From Pricia antarctica (GTDB lineage Bacteria > Bacteroidota > Bacteroidia > Flavobacteriales > Flavobacteriaceae), in assembly GCF_900101815.1 (NCBI RefSeq), contig NZ_FNAO01000006.1, forward strand, positions 62,001 to 126,000: 64,000 bases of DNA, in the 5' to 3' direction. Shown piece after piece: positions 8,440 to 17,303 of the stretch (the stretch's first letter is position 1; every line of letters starts with the position of its first letter). The translations under genes were made by a program, and so were the position numbers. The notes beneath the pieces were generated by a model that was not told where the DNA came from, made no database searches, and saw only the letters and a list, made by a program, of their open reading frames with translations.

Positions 8440-8922
8440 TTAAATCCCCAAGGTTACCATTTTAATCGCCGCAATTGCCGCTTCAGTGCCTTTGTTACCA
8501 TGTTTTCCACCGCTTCGTTCTTGAGCTTGCTGAAGATTGTTGTCGGTAAGCACACAAAAAATAACAGGTATCTCGCCGTTGACGTTGAGGTCCATTATGC
8601 CTTGTGCGGTCGCACCGCATACGAAATCGAAGTGTTTGGTTTCCCCTTGGATAACACTACCAATGGCGATAACGGCATCCACCTTTTGGGAAGTCATCAT
8701 CTTTTTACAGCCAAAAGTCAGTTCAAAACTGCCGGGCACGTTCCAACGGAGGATATTTTTTTCCAAAGCACCACAATCCAACAAAGCTTCATGGGCGCCC
8801 GAATACAATCCTTCCGTGATTTCAGAATTCCACTCGGAGACCACTATGCCGAAAAGAAAATTTTTAGCATTCGGAATAGTCGATTTGTCGTAAGCGGAAA
8901 GATTTTTAGCAGCCGTAGCCAT
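8440..8922 (-). CDS. ribH: 6,7-dimethyl-8-ribityllumazine synthase
   Basis: 160 residues, full length. It catalyses the penultimate step of riboflavin synthesis, condensing 5-amino-6-ribitylamino-uracil with 3,4-dihydroxy-2-butanone phosphate in an icosahedral or pentameric assembly. Family motifs are present in order: WN..ITE.L (substrate loop), VPGSFEL, GSVIQGETKHFD (catalytic His) and the C-terminal GGKHGNKG.EAA. It follows the TPR membrane protein gene on the same strand with a 65-nt gap, an order common in Flavobacteriia. No other rib gene is nearby. Confidence 0.97.
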   Translation of the reverse strand: MATAAKNLSAYDKSTIPNAKNFLFGIVVSEWNSEITEGLYSGAHEALLDCGALEKNILRWNVPGSFELTFGCKKMMTSQKVDAVIAIGSVIQGETKHFDFVCGATAQGIMDLNVNGEIPVIFCVLTDNNLQQAQERSGGKHGNKGTEAAIAAIKMVTLGI

Positions 8923-8987
8923 GGGTCAGTTTTTAAATTTTGCGCTTCGACGGTGCGCTCGACGTGAACAATTTGGAATTCGGGATT

Positions 8988-9755
8988 TCAAACCCCACCT
9001 TCTGCCATTCCGATAAAGGCATCAATGTTTCTGGCAGCCTCCGAGTCGGCGTACTCCTCTTTTATCCTTTGAAAGAATTTTAGGGCTTTGTCGTTTTGGT
9101 TGAGTTCCAGCGCGGTAATCCCTGCCTTGTACAGATATTTAGGCGCGGTATACTCGTTATCACTGTGATTAAAAGCGCTCTCGTAGTAGCCCAAGGCATC
9201 ATCGGGTTGGCCGAGCTGCATAAAGGCATCTCCGATTCCTCCTTTGGCCATAGCGCCTAAAATAGCATCTTCAGAGCTGAATTTTTCCAAGTGGGATATG
9301 GCTTCCTGATATTTTTGTAAGTTCAGATACGACATTCCTGCGGAATAATTGGCCAGGTTGGCTGCCCGGGTGCCACTGTATTCGTCAATGATATCCAAAA
9401 ATCCATATTTGCCTTCGCCGCCGTTCAAGGCGAGGTTGTAAAGGGAATCTTTTGCGGCCGTATTGATCAATGCCTGATCAAAATACTGCTGCGGATAGTA
9501 CATTTCGTTGGATGCGCTGGTTTCCTTGGGTTTTTCGACAAATTGCACATAGGCCAGATAGCCCAGCACTCCCACGGCGACTACCCCGATAAGGCCCAAA
9601 ATATAGTTTTGGTTTTTCGAGACCCAGGCCTCCGTTCTCGATGCCCCTTCGTCAAGCGAGCTGAAAACCTCGGCAGTGGCACTGTCGTGCTCCAAACGTT
9701 CCTGTTCCTCTTCCTTGTTCTTTGGTTTGAATCCCCTTTTCTTAAATGTGGCCAT
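8988..9755 (-). CDS. TPR-containing membrane-anchored protein (YfgM-like)
   Basis: 255 residues from the ATG at 9755 (MATFKKRG). An earlier in-frame start at 9779 overlaps the predicted promoter, so it is rejected. A charged N-terminal cytosolic segment with EEEQERLEHDSATAEVF precedes one TM helix (~50-70), followed by a periplasmic domain with about four TPR units (~105-250). This is the layout of YfgM/BamD-like periplasmic TPR proteins linked to SecYEG or chaperone traffic; the function here is inferred. Transcribed toward ribH. Confidence 0.8.
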   Translation of the reverse strand: MATFKKRGFKPKNKEEEQERLEHDSATAEVFSSLDEGASRTEAWVSKNQNYILGLIGVVAVGVLGYLAYVQFVEKPKETSASNEMYYPQQYFDQALINTAAKDSLYNLALNGGEGKYGFLDIIDEYSGTRAANLANYSAGMSYLNLQKYQEAISHLEKFSSEDAILGAMAKGGIGDAFMQLGQPDDALGYYESAFNHSDNEYTAPKYLYKAGITALELNQNDKALKFFQRIKEEYADSEAARNIDAFIGMAEGGV

Positions 9756-9776
9756 GGTCGTTTTCTTAAAGTCGCG

Positions 9777-9784
9777 CAAAAATA
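9777..9784 (-). promoter_or_regulatory. Bacteroidota-type -7 box for the TPR gene
   Basis: TATTTTTG on the minus strand matches TAnnTTTG and ends 22 bases before the ATG at 9755, giving a very short leader. The -33 region is only a weak match. Confidence 0.5.
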
Positions 9785-10061
9785 AAGTTTTTATCGAAAA
9801 CCGAAAGGGTATTTATTCGTTATTTTTGGGGATTTGCGATTGTCGTGAAAATTATCATCCTGGTTTTATCGACAAACCCATTTTTTTACAGCTACCGAAA
9901 TGCGATGTCATGGCTTAATACACGCTATTGCCGGCAGCACGCAAAATTTTAGTGGCCTATATAAAAAAGTCTTGCGTCTTAGGTCGTTTAGCCTTACGCG
10001 TCAGAAAAGTAGTCATACAGTTTAAACTGACTTCAAAGTCAAAATCCCATAGCAAACCACG
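9785..10061. other. Divergent intergenic region before recF
   Basis: About 280 bp between the divergent TPR gene and recF. It must carry the recF promoter, but no convincing TTG/TAnnTTTG pair was found. No small gene is supported. Confidence 0.5.
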
Positions 10062-11168
10062 ATGTTTTTAAAACGATTGTCCCTATTAAACTATAAAAAT
10101 TTCGAATCCCAAGACTTTACGTTCGATAACAAGATAAACTGTATCGTTGGCCCGAACGGTATCGGCAAGACCAATGTGCTTGACGCCATTTACCATCTAT
10201 GCTTCGGAAAGGGCTATTTCAATCCCATTTCAACGCAGAACATAAAACATGAGGAGGATTTCTTCGTAATCGATGGGGAATTCGAAAAGAACGATCGGGA
10301 TGAAAGAATCGTTTGTAGTCTTAAACGGGGAACAAAGAAAATCATAAAACGTAACGGAAAAATCTATGATCGACTGTCCGACCACATCGGGTTACTTCCA
10401 TTAGTTATCATATCCCCGGCGGACCGGGACCTGATTATCGAAGGCAGCGAAACGCGTCGCAAGTTTATGGATGGGGTTATCGCCCAATCCGACCAAATTT
10501 ATCTGCAGGATCTCATGAAGTATAACAAGATTCTTGCGCAACGGAACTCGTTGTTGAAATACTTCGCCGCAAACCATACCTACGACGCGGCGACCTTATC
10601 CGTTTATAACGAACAGCTAAATGGCTACGGCACCGATATTTTTAACAAACGTGTGGAATTTCTTGAGGCGTTTATCCCTATTTTTAAGGCGCAATATATT
10701 GCGATTTCAGGCGGTAACGAAGAAGTTTCGCTCCTATATGATAGTAAGCTAGGTGAAGAGGGACTTCTTGATCTGTTGAAAAATAATATTGAGAAGGATA
10801 GGGCCTTGCAGTACACCTCTGTCGGTATACATAAAGATGATCTGGGGTTTGAGATAGCGGGCCACCCCATTAAAAAATTTGGGAGCCAGGGGCAACAGAA
10901 ATCTTTTTTGATTGCGCTGAAGTTCGCGCAGTTCCAGTTTATCAAAGAACAGTCGAAAACAACCCCGATCTTGCTTTTGGATGATATTTTCGATAAGTTG
11001 GACGAGCATAGGGTCGCTCATATCGTATCATTGGTCAACAACGAGAATTTCGGACAGATTTTTATCAGCGACACCCACGCCGAACGTACGGAAACAGTGG
11101 TGAAACAAATCCATCAGTCCTACAAAATTTTCAGATTGGGATTGGAGAATCAAAAGATTGAGAAATGA
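10062..11168 (+). CDS. recF: DNA replication/repair protein RecF
   Basis: 368 residues, the usual length. An SMC-like ABC ATPase that loads RecA at gaps together with RecO and RecR. Walker A is GPNGIGKT (30-37), the ABC signature is SQGQQKS (~280), and Walker B is [11 protein letters not shown] (~316), followed by the H-loop region FISDTHAER. The start at 10062 gives the normal short [14 protein letters not shown] beginning. It is followed, after a small lipoprotein gene, by a DUF721 (DciA-like) gene, a replication-linked neighbourhood. It is not next to dnaA or dnaN here. Confidence 0.97.
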   Translation: MFLKRLSLLNYKNFESQDFTFDNKINCIVGPNGIGKTNVLDAIYHLCFGKGYFNPISTQNIKHEEDFFVIDGEFEKNDRDERIVCSLKRGTKKIIKRNGKIYDRLSDHIGLLPLVIISPADRDLIIEGSETRRKFMDGVIAQSDQIYLQDLMKYNKILAQRNSLLKYFAANHTYDAATLSVYNEQLNGYGTDIFNKRVEFLEAFIPIFKAQYIAISGGNEEVSLLYDSKLGEEGLLDLLKNNIEKDRALQYTSVGIHKDDLGFEIAGHPIKKFGSQGQQKSFLIALKFAQFQFIKEQSKTTPILLLDDIFDKLDEHRVAHIVSLVNNENFGQIFISDTHAERTETVVKQIHQSYKIFRLGLENQKIEK

Positions 11169-11173
11169 AATTA

Positions 11174-11208
11174 CGCTAACCGCTAACCGCTAACCGCTAA
11201 CCGCTAAC
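11174..11208. repeat. Five tandem 7-nt repeats (CGCTAAC)
   Basis: Five perfect head-to-tail copies of CGCTAAC just after the recF stop codon. A simple microsatellite that may vary in copy number; no coding or terminator role is evident. Confidence 0.95.
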
Positions 11209-11282
11209 CGATTATTGCTCAAACTTTTAGGGCGTATGGCGTGGCGCGAAAAGCACTTAGCCTTCTAAAAAGGAATTTGGAC

Positions 11283-11702
11283 ATGCATAAAATTATTGTA
11301 ATAGGATATCTTTTTATTTTCTTCGGATGTTCCAGCGGCGTATCCAAAGAAGACCTAACCCAGCTCAACGGATATTGGGAAATAGAGCAAGTAGTTTTTC
11401 CGGATGGTAACACCAAAGAGTACAAAGTCAGCACTACGGTCGATTATATACAATTGGAAGGCTTGGAGGGATTACGAAAAAAAGTGAGTCCGAAATTCGA
11501 TGGCACCTATCAAACGTCGGATGACGCCGAGACCTTTACAATTTTGGAAACTGATGGAAGTTTTACCATCAACTACAAAACGGAACTCAGCGAATGGTCC
11601 GAAAAATTGGTAGCCCTTGATACCGATACGTTTTCCGTGGTCAATGCAGAAGGTTTTCAATACGATTACAAACGTTTTGAACCGATTTCGATTGAAAAAT
11701 AG
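11283..11702 (+). CDS. Lipocalin-like small lipoprotein
   Basis: 139 residues from the ATG at 11283, chosen because it gives a clean lipoprotein signal: short basic start, hydrophobic IIVIGYLFIFF, lipobox FFGCSS with acylated Cys15. The mature part has LNGYWEIEQVVFPDGN, the opening seen in lipocalin-like or DUF4488-type beta-barrel domains that start with a .G.W.. strand, then alternating beta strands. It probably faces the periplasm or the surface. It sits between recF and the DUF721 gene and ends 29 nt before the latter, so it may be co-transcribed. Ligand unknown. Confidence 0.75.
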   Translation: MHKIIVIGYLFIFFGCSSGVSKEDLTQLNGYWEIEQVVFPDGNTKEYKVSTTVDYIQLEGLEGLRKKVSPKFDGTYQTSDDAETFTILETDGSFTINYKTELSEWSEKLVALDTDTFSVVNAEGFQYDYKRFEPISIEK

Positions 11703-11731
11703 AACTGTTACCCTTCAACCTACAATCCAAA

Positions 11732-12028
11732 ATGGCAAAAAGAAAAAACGACAACCTGAATATGGGCGAGGCCTTACAGGAATTTATCAAAGAAAACCAG
11801 CTACAAAAAGGTATGGACAAGGTTGATGTCCGCGAAGCCTGGTCGAATCTAATGGGCAATGGAGTAAGCAACTACACCACTGCCGTCGAACTGCGCAGCG
11901 ATACCCTTTTCGTATCCCTATCCTCTTCGGTGCTCCGCGAGGAGCTCAGTTTAGGAAAATCAAAAATCATCACCATGCTCAACGAAGAACTCGGCCGAGA
12001 TTTGGTGAAAAAGTTAGTACTGCGTTGA
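11732..12028 (+). CDS. DUF721 protein, DciA-like helicase loader candidate
   Basis: 98 residues. A single DUF721 domain: basic MAKRKNDN start, then the conserved helix EAW..LMG......T..., beta strands ELRSDTLFVSLSSSVLREELS and a final helix KIITMLNEELG. DUF721 is the core of DciA, the ancestral loader or operator of the replicative helicase DnaB in bacteria that lack DnaC/DnaI. Short versions like this are normal in Bacteroidota. The position near recF fits. The assignment to DciA function is by family, not proven here. Confidence 0.85.
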   Translation: MAKRKNDNLNMGEALQEFIKENQLQKGMDKVDVREAWSNLMGNGVSNYTTAVELRSDTLFVSLSSSVLREELSLGKSKIITMLNEELGRDLVKKLVLR

Positions 12029-12033
12029 GGGGC

Positions 12034-12453
12034 TTAATAGATCTCCCTTCCCGAAAAATGAAACGCCCCTTCGATAGCGGCATTTTCATCACTATCGGAA
12101 CCATGTACTGCGTTCTCGGCAATATCCGTTGCATATAATTTACGGATGGTTCCCTCGGCGGCATCCTCTGGATTCGTTGCTCCGATCAAGGCTCGAAAAT
12201 CCTCCACGGCATTTTCCTTTTCAAGAATTGCAGAAACAATGGGGCCACGGGTCATAAAATCTACCAGCTCATCAAAGAACGGCCGCTCTTTGTGAATCGC
12301 ATAGAATGCTTGGGCATCCCGCTTGCTCAACTGCGTGTATTTCATGGCGACAATGGTAAAGCCTGCGGAAGTTATCTTTTCCAGGATACCACCAATATGT
12401 CCATTTTCTACCGCATCGGGCTTTATCATCGTAAAAGTTCTGTGTGTGGTCAT
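12034..12453 (-). CDS. ndk: Nucleoside diphosphate kinase
   Basis: 139 residues from the ATG at 12453 ([15 protein letters not shown]). An upstream in-frame start at 12498 would place the start over the promoter and add non-family residues. It transfers gamma-phosphate between NTPs and NDPs through a phospho-His. Motifs: [20 protein letters not shown]; and the active-site stretch [12 protein letters not shown] with the catalytic His. Convergent with the DUF721 gene (5 nt apart) and divergent from the DHH phosphoesterase. Confidence 0.97.
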   Translation of the reverse strand: MTTHRTFTMIKPDAVENGHIGGILEKITSAGFTIVAMKYTQLSKRDAQAFYAIHKERPFFDELVDFMTRGPIVSAILEKENAVEDFRALIGATNPEDAAEGTIRKLYATDIAENAVHGSDSDENAAIEGAFHFSGREIY

Positions 12454-12468
12454 TTTTCGAAATTTTGG

Positions 12469-12498
12469 CAAAAGTACGCTTTCTTCGGTAATCGACAA
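12469..12498 (-). promoter_or_regulatory. ndk promoter
   Basis: On the minus strand TTG (12498-12496), 19 nt, then TACTTTTG (12476-12469), a close match to the Bacteroidota TTTG-N19-21-TAnnTTTG promoter. The leader to the ATG at 12453 would be about 10 nt. Confidence 0.75.
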
Positions 12499-12519
12499 TG
12501 TATAAAAGTTTTAAAACCC

Positions 12520-12527
12520 TATCTTTG
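12520..12527 (+). promoter_or_regulatory. -7 box of the DHH phosphoesterase gene
   Basis: TATCTTTG matches TAnnTTTG and ends only 5 nt before the ATG at 12533, so the transcript may be leaderless or nearly so. The -33 element is poor. Confidence 0.5.
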
Positions 12528-12532
12528 CCCGC

Positions 12533-13558
12533 ATGAATTTTGAAGACATCCAAGCGGTAAAAAATCTACTTTCCGAACCGCAAAAAATCGTAATCATACC
12601 CCATAAGAATCCAGATGGTGACGCTATTGGCTCGACCTTGGCCCTATGGCATTATTTGAAGTATAGAGGTCATGAAGCAACCGTTATCGTACCGAACGAC
12701 TATCCCAAATTCTTAAAATGGATGTCCGGCAACGACCAAATCCTTAATTTCGAAAGGGAAAACTCCCAAGCCAAGTCCAAGATTGAAGCCGCCACGTTAA
12801 TCTTTACGCTGGATTTCAACCATCTTGGAAGAATCGGACAAATGGAAGAGCCTCTTGGAAAGTTAACGGTACCTTTTGTCATGATCGACCATCATCAAGA
12901 GCCTTCTGATTATGCAGAGATCATGTACTCCGATGTAACGATGAGCTCCACTTGTGAAATGGTCTATAATTTTATCGAATATCTGGGCGATGCGGAGTCG
13001 ATCACTCCTGAAATGGCAAGTTGTCTATATACGGGTATCATGACCGATACGGGTTCCTTTAAATTTTCGTCCACCACCGCTAAAACACACCGGGTGGCCG
13101 CCCAGCTTATTGAAAAAGGAGCGGAAAGTACCGAGATACACCATCGTGTTTTCGATACCAATACACCGGGCAGACTTCATCTTTTGGGTACGGCGTTGAA
13201 CAATATGGTCATCTTGAAGGATTATCAGACCGCCTATATCACCCTAAGCCAAGAGGAACTCGACGCCCATAAATACCAAAAAGGCGATACCGAAGGTTTT
13301 GTGAATTATGGACTTACGCTCGAAGGTATTATATTTGCCGTGATTTTTATCGAAAATAGGGAAGAGGGCATCATCAAGATATCTTTCCGATCCGTAGGGG
13401 ATTTTTCGGTCAACGAGTTTGCGCGAAGGCATTTTGAGGGTGGGGGACATACCAATGCCGCTGGTGGTAAAAGTAATACATCGTTGACGGAAACGGCTAC
13501 TCATTTTGAGTCGCTTTTGGAAGATTATGCGGTGGAACTTGCAAGACCTTCAATTTGA
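12533..13558 (+). CDS. DHH/DHHA1 phosphoesterase (NrnA-like)
   Basis: 341 residues. A bifunctional oligoribonuclease/pAp-phosphatase type protein that degrades nanoRNA and 3'-phosphoadenosine 5'-phosphate. The N-terminal DHH domain has HKNPDGDAIGS (~23-33), TLDFNHLGRIG (metal Asp) and IDHHQEP (~118-124); MTDTGSFKFSSTT (~170-182) carries another metal Asp. The C-terminal DHHA1 domain has GGGHTNAAGG (~304-313). Length and motif order are normal. Divergent from ndk. The nearest functional label is nrnA, but substrate preference cannot be read from the sequence. Confidence 0.9.
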   Translation: MNFEDIQAVKNLLSEPQKIVIIPHKNPDGDAIGSTLALWHYLKYRGHEATVIVPNDYPKFLKWMSGNDQILNFERENSQAKSKIEAATLIFTLDFNHLGRIGQMEEPLGKLTVPFVMIDHHQEPSDYAEIMYSDVTMSSTCEMVYNFIEYLGDAESITPEMASCLYTGIMTDTGSFKFSSTTAKTHRVAAQLIEKGAESTEIHHRVFDTNTPGRLHLLGTALNNMVILKDYQTAYITLSQEELDAHKYQKGDTEGFVNYGLTLEGIIFAVIFIENREEGIIKISFRSVGDFSVNEFARRHFEGGGHTNAAGGKSNTSLTETATHFESLLEDYAVELARPSI

Positions 13559-13663
13559 GTTTTGGGAAATAGGAAAAATTACCAGTTCGAAACTATGTCG
13601 TATAAACTTAGAATTATAAATTAACTACTAAACTTTTTACCAGTAAACCTCAGGCCGACCTAA

Positions 13664-13700
13664 ATTTTGGAATTTGGTGCTTGGATTTTGGAATTTTTTA
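13664..13700. repeat. TTTGGAATTTGG-type intergenic repeat, copy 1
   Basis: A low-complexity run built of TTGGAATTT and TTTGGTGCTTGG words upstream of gldI. Similar words recur at 48524-48575 and 54219-54280. Confidence 0.6.
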
Positions 13701-13709
13701 AAAGGGATA

Positions 13710-14279
13710 ATGTTTCAAACATATAAAACAATACAATCCGGTTCACTGCTCTTGCTGGTGCTTTTTCTCCTCGGCTGTGGCGGCCCCGAACCACGTAGGC
13801 CGGTGGAGGTGAAATCAGGTAGTTTTTTTAAGGCATCCGTCGAACGTAGCAAAGCGCTTTTGGCGAAGGAGGAAAAAAAGATTCAGGAAATCATTGAAAA
13901 AGATTCGGCCAACGAATACGTGCAAAGTGCCGCAGGGTCCTGGTATCGTCTCGACGTCGTAAACGCAGCGGCGCAATATAACCCCCGACCTGACGATCTG
14001 GTGGTCATGACCTACAATGTGATCGGTTTAAATAACGATACCCTATACACAAAGGATGATATCGGCGTTGTTACCTATAAAGTGGACAAACAGGAATTGT
14101 TTCCTGGATTACGAAATAGCGTAAAGTTGTTAAAGGAAGGTGAAACGGCGACATTTTTGTTTCCATCATCCTTGGCTTACGGGTATCATGGTGATGACGA
14201 AAAAATTGGAGTCAACGTTCCGATTAAAACTACCCTATCCATCTTAAAAATTGAAAAATATAGGGATAGTGTTCAGTAG
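13710..14279 (+). CDS. gldI: Gliding-motility peptidyl-prolyl isomerase lipoprotein GldI
   Basis: 189 residues from the ATG at 13710. Lipoprotein signal with lipobox LLGCGG, then the GldI-type opening RRPVEVKSGSFFKASVERSK, then a single FKBP-type PPIase domain (~80-185) ending YGYHGDDEKIGVN.PI. GldI is needed for gliding in Flavobacterium and probably helps fold type IX secretion/gliding envelope proteins in the periplasm. The next gene is a second PPIase lipoprotein, so this is a folding cluster. The FKBP catalytic pocket is only partly conserved, as is usual for GldI. Confidence 0.88.
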   Translation: MFQTYKTIQSGSLLLLVLFLLGCGGPEPRRPVEVKSGSFFKASVERSKALLAKEEKKIQEIIEKDSANEYVQSAAGSWYRLDVVNAAAQYNPRPDDLVVMTYNVIGLNNDTLYTKDDIGVVTYKVDKQELFPGLRNSVKLLKEGETATFLFPSSLAYGYHGDDEKIGVNVPIKTTLSILKIEKYRDSVQ

Positions 14280-14449
14280 TAAGAATAAACCAATAACTTA
14301 AGACAAAGTAAACAGTAGGTATTGAACAGTCGGCAAGTAGACAATAATCTCGTTTTCAAATTATTAAATTTTCTTGTCTAAAAGGCAGGTTTTTAAATCA
14401 CAATCGCTTCAAATCAGTACATCCTCAAATTAAAATTAAAATTCAAGAC

Positions 14450-15562
14450 ATGAAAAAAGTATATTTTTTAATGACGCTCGCCATTGCCCTGACCGGCTGC
14501 AAAAGCCAATACGCCGAATTGGGTGATGGATTGTTCGCTGATATCCAGACCACGAACGGAGATATCATCGTAAAATTGGAATACGAAAAGACTCCCGTTA
14601 CGGTGGCCAACTTTATTACCTTGGCCGAAGGCACGAGTCCTTTCGTTTCCGATAGTTTAAAGGGAAAGCCATACTATGACGGAATCATCTTCCACCGGGT
14701 CATCAAAGATTTTATGATCCAGACCGGTGATCCGACAGGAACAGGGATGGGCAATCCCGGATATAAATTTATGGACGAGTTCAACGATTCGTTGAAACAC
14801 GATAAAAAGGGCACGCTCTCCATGGCCAATTCGGGTCCGACCACGAACGGAAGCCAATTCTTTATTACCCACAAACCAACCCCATTTTTAGATGGAAGAC
14901 ATACCGTATTTGGTCATGTTGTCGAAGGTCTTGATGTCGTAGATTCCATTGCTAATGTAGAGACTTCCCAAGAACAAATGACAAAAGATAGACCTTTGGT
15001 CGATATTAAGATGGAAAAAGTGTCCATTGTTCGCAACGGAAAGGCGGCCAAAAATTTTGATGCGGTTCAGGTGTTTTCCGATTATTTTAAGGAAGAAGAA
15101 GCCCGAATCGCGGCCTTTGAAAAAATGAAATCCGATTTTGTCGCGACGATTGCCGAGCAGAAGGAAACGGCCGAGACGTTGCCGTCGGGTCTAAAAGTTT
15201 TTAAACTGGAGGAAGGTAATGGGGAAAAACCGAAAATCGGCCAAAAAGTAAACGTTTTCTATGCCGGCTATTTAGAGGATGGGTCGCTCTTTGACAGTAA
15301 TTATGAAGCGGTGGCCAAAAAGTATAATATGTTCGATGACCGTAGAAAGCAAGGTGGAGGCTATCAGCCAATTCCGATGGAATACAGTCCAGATGCCCAG
15401 CTTATCGCCGGGTTCAAAGAAGGGCTACAACAGATGAAAATTGGTGACAAGATACGTTTGTTCATTCCTTCGCATCTAGGTTATGGCTCCCAAGGAACTG
15501 GTCCAATCCCTCCAAACTCCGATTTGGTATTCGATTTAGAGATTACCGGTATCGCGGAATAG
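14450..15562 (+). CDS. Cyclophilin-FKBP fusion lipoprotein (peptidyl-prolyl isomerase)
   Basis: 370 residues. Lipoprotein signal with lipobox ALTGCKS (Cys17). Residues ~28-200 are a cyclophilin with the core [27 protein letters not shown] and LDG.HTVFG. Residues ~240-368 are an FKBP domain (G..V...Y.GYLEDG..FDSN, then [15 protein letters not shown]-like and [23 protein letters not shown]). Both catalytic cores look intact, so one periplasmic protein carries two unrelated isomerase folds. It follows gldI after 170 nt, and both probably serve outer-membrane or secreted-protein folding. Confidence 0.93.
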   Translation: MKKVYFLMTLAIALTGCKSQYAELGDGLFADIQTTNGDIIVKLEYEKTPVTVANFITLAEGTSPFVSDSLKGKPYYDGIIFHRVIKDFMIQTGDPTGTGMGNPGYKFMDEFNDSLKHDKKGTLSMANSGPTTNGSQFFITHKPTPFLDGRHTVFGHVVEGLDVVDSIANVETSQEQMTKDRPLVDIKMEKVSIVRNGKAAKNFDAVQVFSDYFKEEEARIAAFEKMKSDFVATIAEQKETAETLPSGLKVFKLEEGNGEKPKIGQKVNVFYAGYLEDGSLFDSNYEAVAKKYNMFDDRRKQGGGYQPIPMEYSPDAQLIAGFKEGLQQMKIGDKIRLFIPSHLGYGSQGTGPIPPNSDLVFDLEITGIAE

Positions 15563-15609
15563 GGCGTATGAATCAAACGTTGTAAGAGGTTATTGATAAT
15601 TTTCGACCG

Positions 15610-15790
15610 CTACTTCCACCAACGCTGTGACCTCATTTTTACGGTAGCCTTTAGAATATCCTTCTGTGAGATCTGTCCGATCAACTTGCCATCTTCCAAA
15701 ATAGGAAATCGGCGTCGCTTGTCATTCAGAAATTTGTTGGCGACATCAAAAATGTTCGTGTTGCCGTCAATATCAAGTTGGGCAGGAGGG
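15610..15790 (-). pseudogene. Truncated CBS-domain gene remnant
   Basis: About 57 codons read as the C-terminal half of a CBS-pair protein: TNIFDVANKFLNDKRRRFPILEDGKLIGQIS.KDILKA, ending at a stop at 15610. The expected first CBS domain and start are missing; the frame runs upstream only as nonsense inside the 3' end of pepD, whose stop is at 15791. It appears that a deletion joined pepD to the tail of a CBS gene. It could still be translated by reinitiation, but no start codon is evident. Confidence 0.65.
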
Positions 15791-17251
15791 TCACTTTTTC
15801 GGCGCATCTTCCAAAATTGCCAACAAAAATTTCCAGAATTTCTGTACCGACGAAATGCTGACCCGTTCGTCGGGGGAGTGGGCTCCGTTAATAGTGGGAC
15901 CAAAGCTAATCATATCCAAATCGGGATAGTTTTGGCCCAATATACCACATTCCAATCCCGCATGGCAGGCGGCCACTTTCGGATTTTCTTTAAAGAGTTC
16001 TTTGTACTTGGCTTCTGCAATTTTCAAAACCGAGGAATTGGGATTTGGTGTCCAACCCGGATATTCACCATTAAATTGGACATCACAACGTGCCAGTTCG
16101 AAAGCGGATCTTAAGGTATTGGCTAGGTCCATTTTGGCCGAATCCACTGAAGATCGGGTCAGGCAATTGATGAGGATTGCCCCATCACTGACGGCTACAC
16201 GTGCAATATTGTTCGAGGTTTCGACCAAATCGGGAATGGTCGCATTCATGGCATAGACACCGTTATGGGCCGCATAGATTCCCTTTAGCAAACGTTCTTG
16301 GGCGCCAAGACCCATGATCATATTCGGTGCAGACGTTTGTTCGAGGGTTATGGCCAGCGTCGGCTCCAAGCTTTGTAGCTCTTTCTTAATGGTAACCGCC
16401 AGTTTCATCATTGCGGTCTCGAACTCCTCGATCTGGGATTTCAGAACGACCAGCTTGGCGACGCTTTCACGAGGAATCGCATTACGGAGTCCGCCTCCGT
16501 CGATTTCCGCTAGGCGCATCATGAAATTGTTGGAGGCGTGGTATAGCAAACGGTTCATGATTTTGTTCGCATTGCCCAACCCTCGGTGGATGTCAATACC
16601 GCTATGCCCACCTTGAAGTCCCTTGACTTTTATTTCATATGCAGTAACGGCTCTTGGTACCGGTTTTCCGTTGTATCTTCTAGTGGCGGTCACGTCGATA
16701 CCACCGGCGCAGCCGATGTCGAGCTCATCATCTTCTTCGGTGTCGAGGTTTAAGAGGATTTCCCCCTGAAGAACGCCTCCTTCGAGCCCCATCGCCCCGG
16801 TCATTCCCGTTTCTTCGTCAATCGTAAAAAGGGCTTCCAAAGCAGGATGCTTGATGACTTTACTCTCCAAAAGGGCCATTATCGCCGCTACACCCATGCC
16901 GTTATCCGCGCCAAGGGTAGTACCGTCTGCCATTACCCAGTCGCCGTCCACCAACATTTTTATCCCTTGGGTTTGGAAGTCGAATTCCGTGTCCGCATTC
17001 TTCTGGTGTACCATATCGAGGTGAGACTGTAAGGTAATCATCTTACAATTGTCCATACCCTTGCTGGCCGGTTTTCGGATGATGACGTTTCCTACCGCAT
17101 CCTTTAAGGTTTCCAATTTGAGGGATTTTCCGAAGTCCATCATAAATTGAATGACCTTTTCTTCTTTTTTCGAGGGTCTTGGTACGGCGTTCAGGTCGGC
17201 AAATTTGTTCCAGACCTCCGTAGGCTTTAGTTTTCGTATCGCTTCGTTCAT
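15791..17251 (-). CDS. pepD: Aminoacyl-histidine dipeptidase (carnosinase-type) PepD
   Basis: 486 residues, typical M20 family length. A cytosolic dizinc dipeptidase that hydrolyses Xaa-His and other dipeptides. Zinc and catalytic motifs: TLQSHLDMVHQKN (~80), GTTLGADNGMGVAA (~115), DEETGMTGA (~145), LDTEEDDE (~170), and GGHSGIDIHRG in the dimerisation domain. The last zinc His is in SFGPTINGAHSPDER. It ends where a CBS remnant begins and is divergent from the DUF3810 gene. Confidence 0.95.
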   Translation of the reverse strand: MNEAIRKLKPTEVWNKFADLNAVPRPSKKEEKVIQFMMDFGKSLKLETLKDAVGNVIIRKPASKGMDNCKMITLQSHLDMVHQKNADTEFDFQTQGIKMLVDGDWVMADGTTLGADNGMGVAAIMALLESKVIKHPALEALFTIDEETGMTGAMGLEGGVLQGEILLNLDTEEDDELDIGCAGGIDVTATRRYNGKPVPRAVTAYEIKVKGLQGGHSGIDIHRGLGNANKIMNRLLYHASNNFMMRLAEIDGGGLRNAIPRESVAKLVVLKSQIEEFETAMMKLAVTIKKELQSLEPTLAITLEQTSAPNMIMGLGAQERLLKGIYAAHNGVYAMNATIPDLVETSNNIARVAVSDGAILINCLTRSSVDSAKMDLANTLRSAFELARCDVQFNGEYPGWTPNPNSSVLKIAEAKYKELFKENPKVAACHAGLECGILGQNYPDLDMISFGPTINGAHSPDERVSISSVQKFWKFLLAILEDAPKK

Positions 17252-17303
17252 GGAATGTTGTTTTTTTCAAAAATACACCGTCAAAAATTGATATGGCGTA
17301 TTA

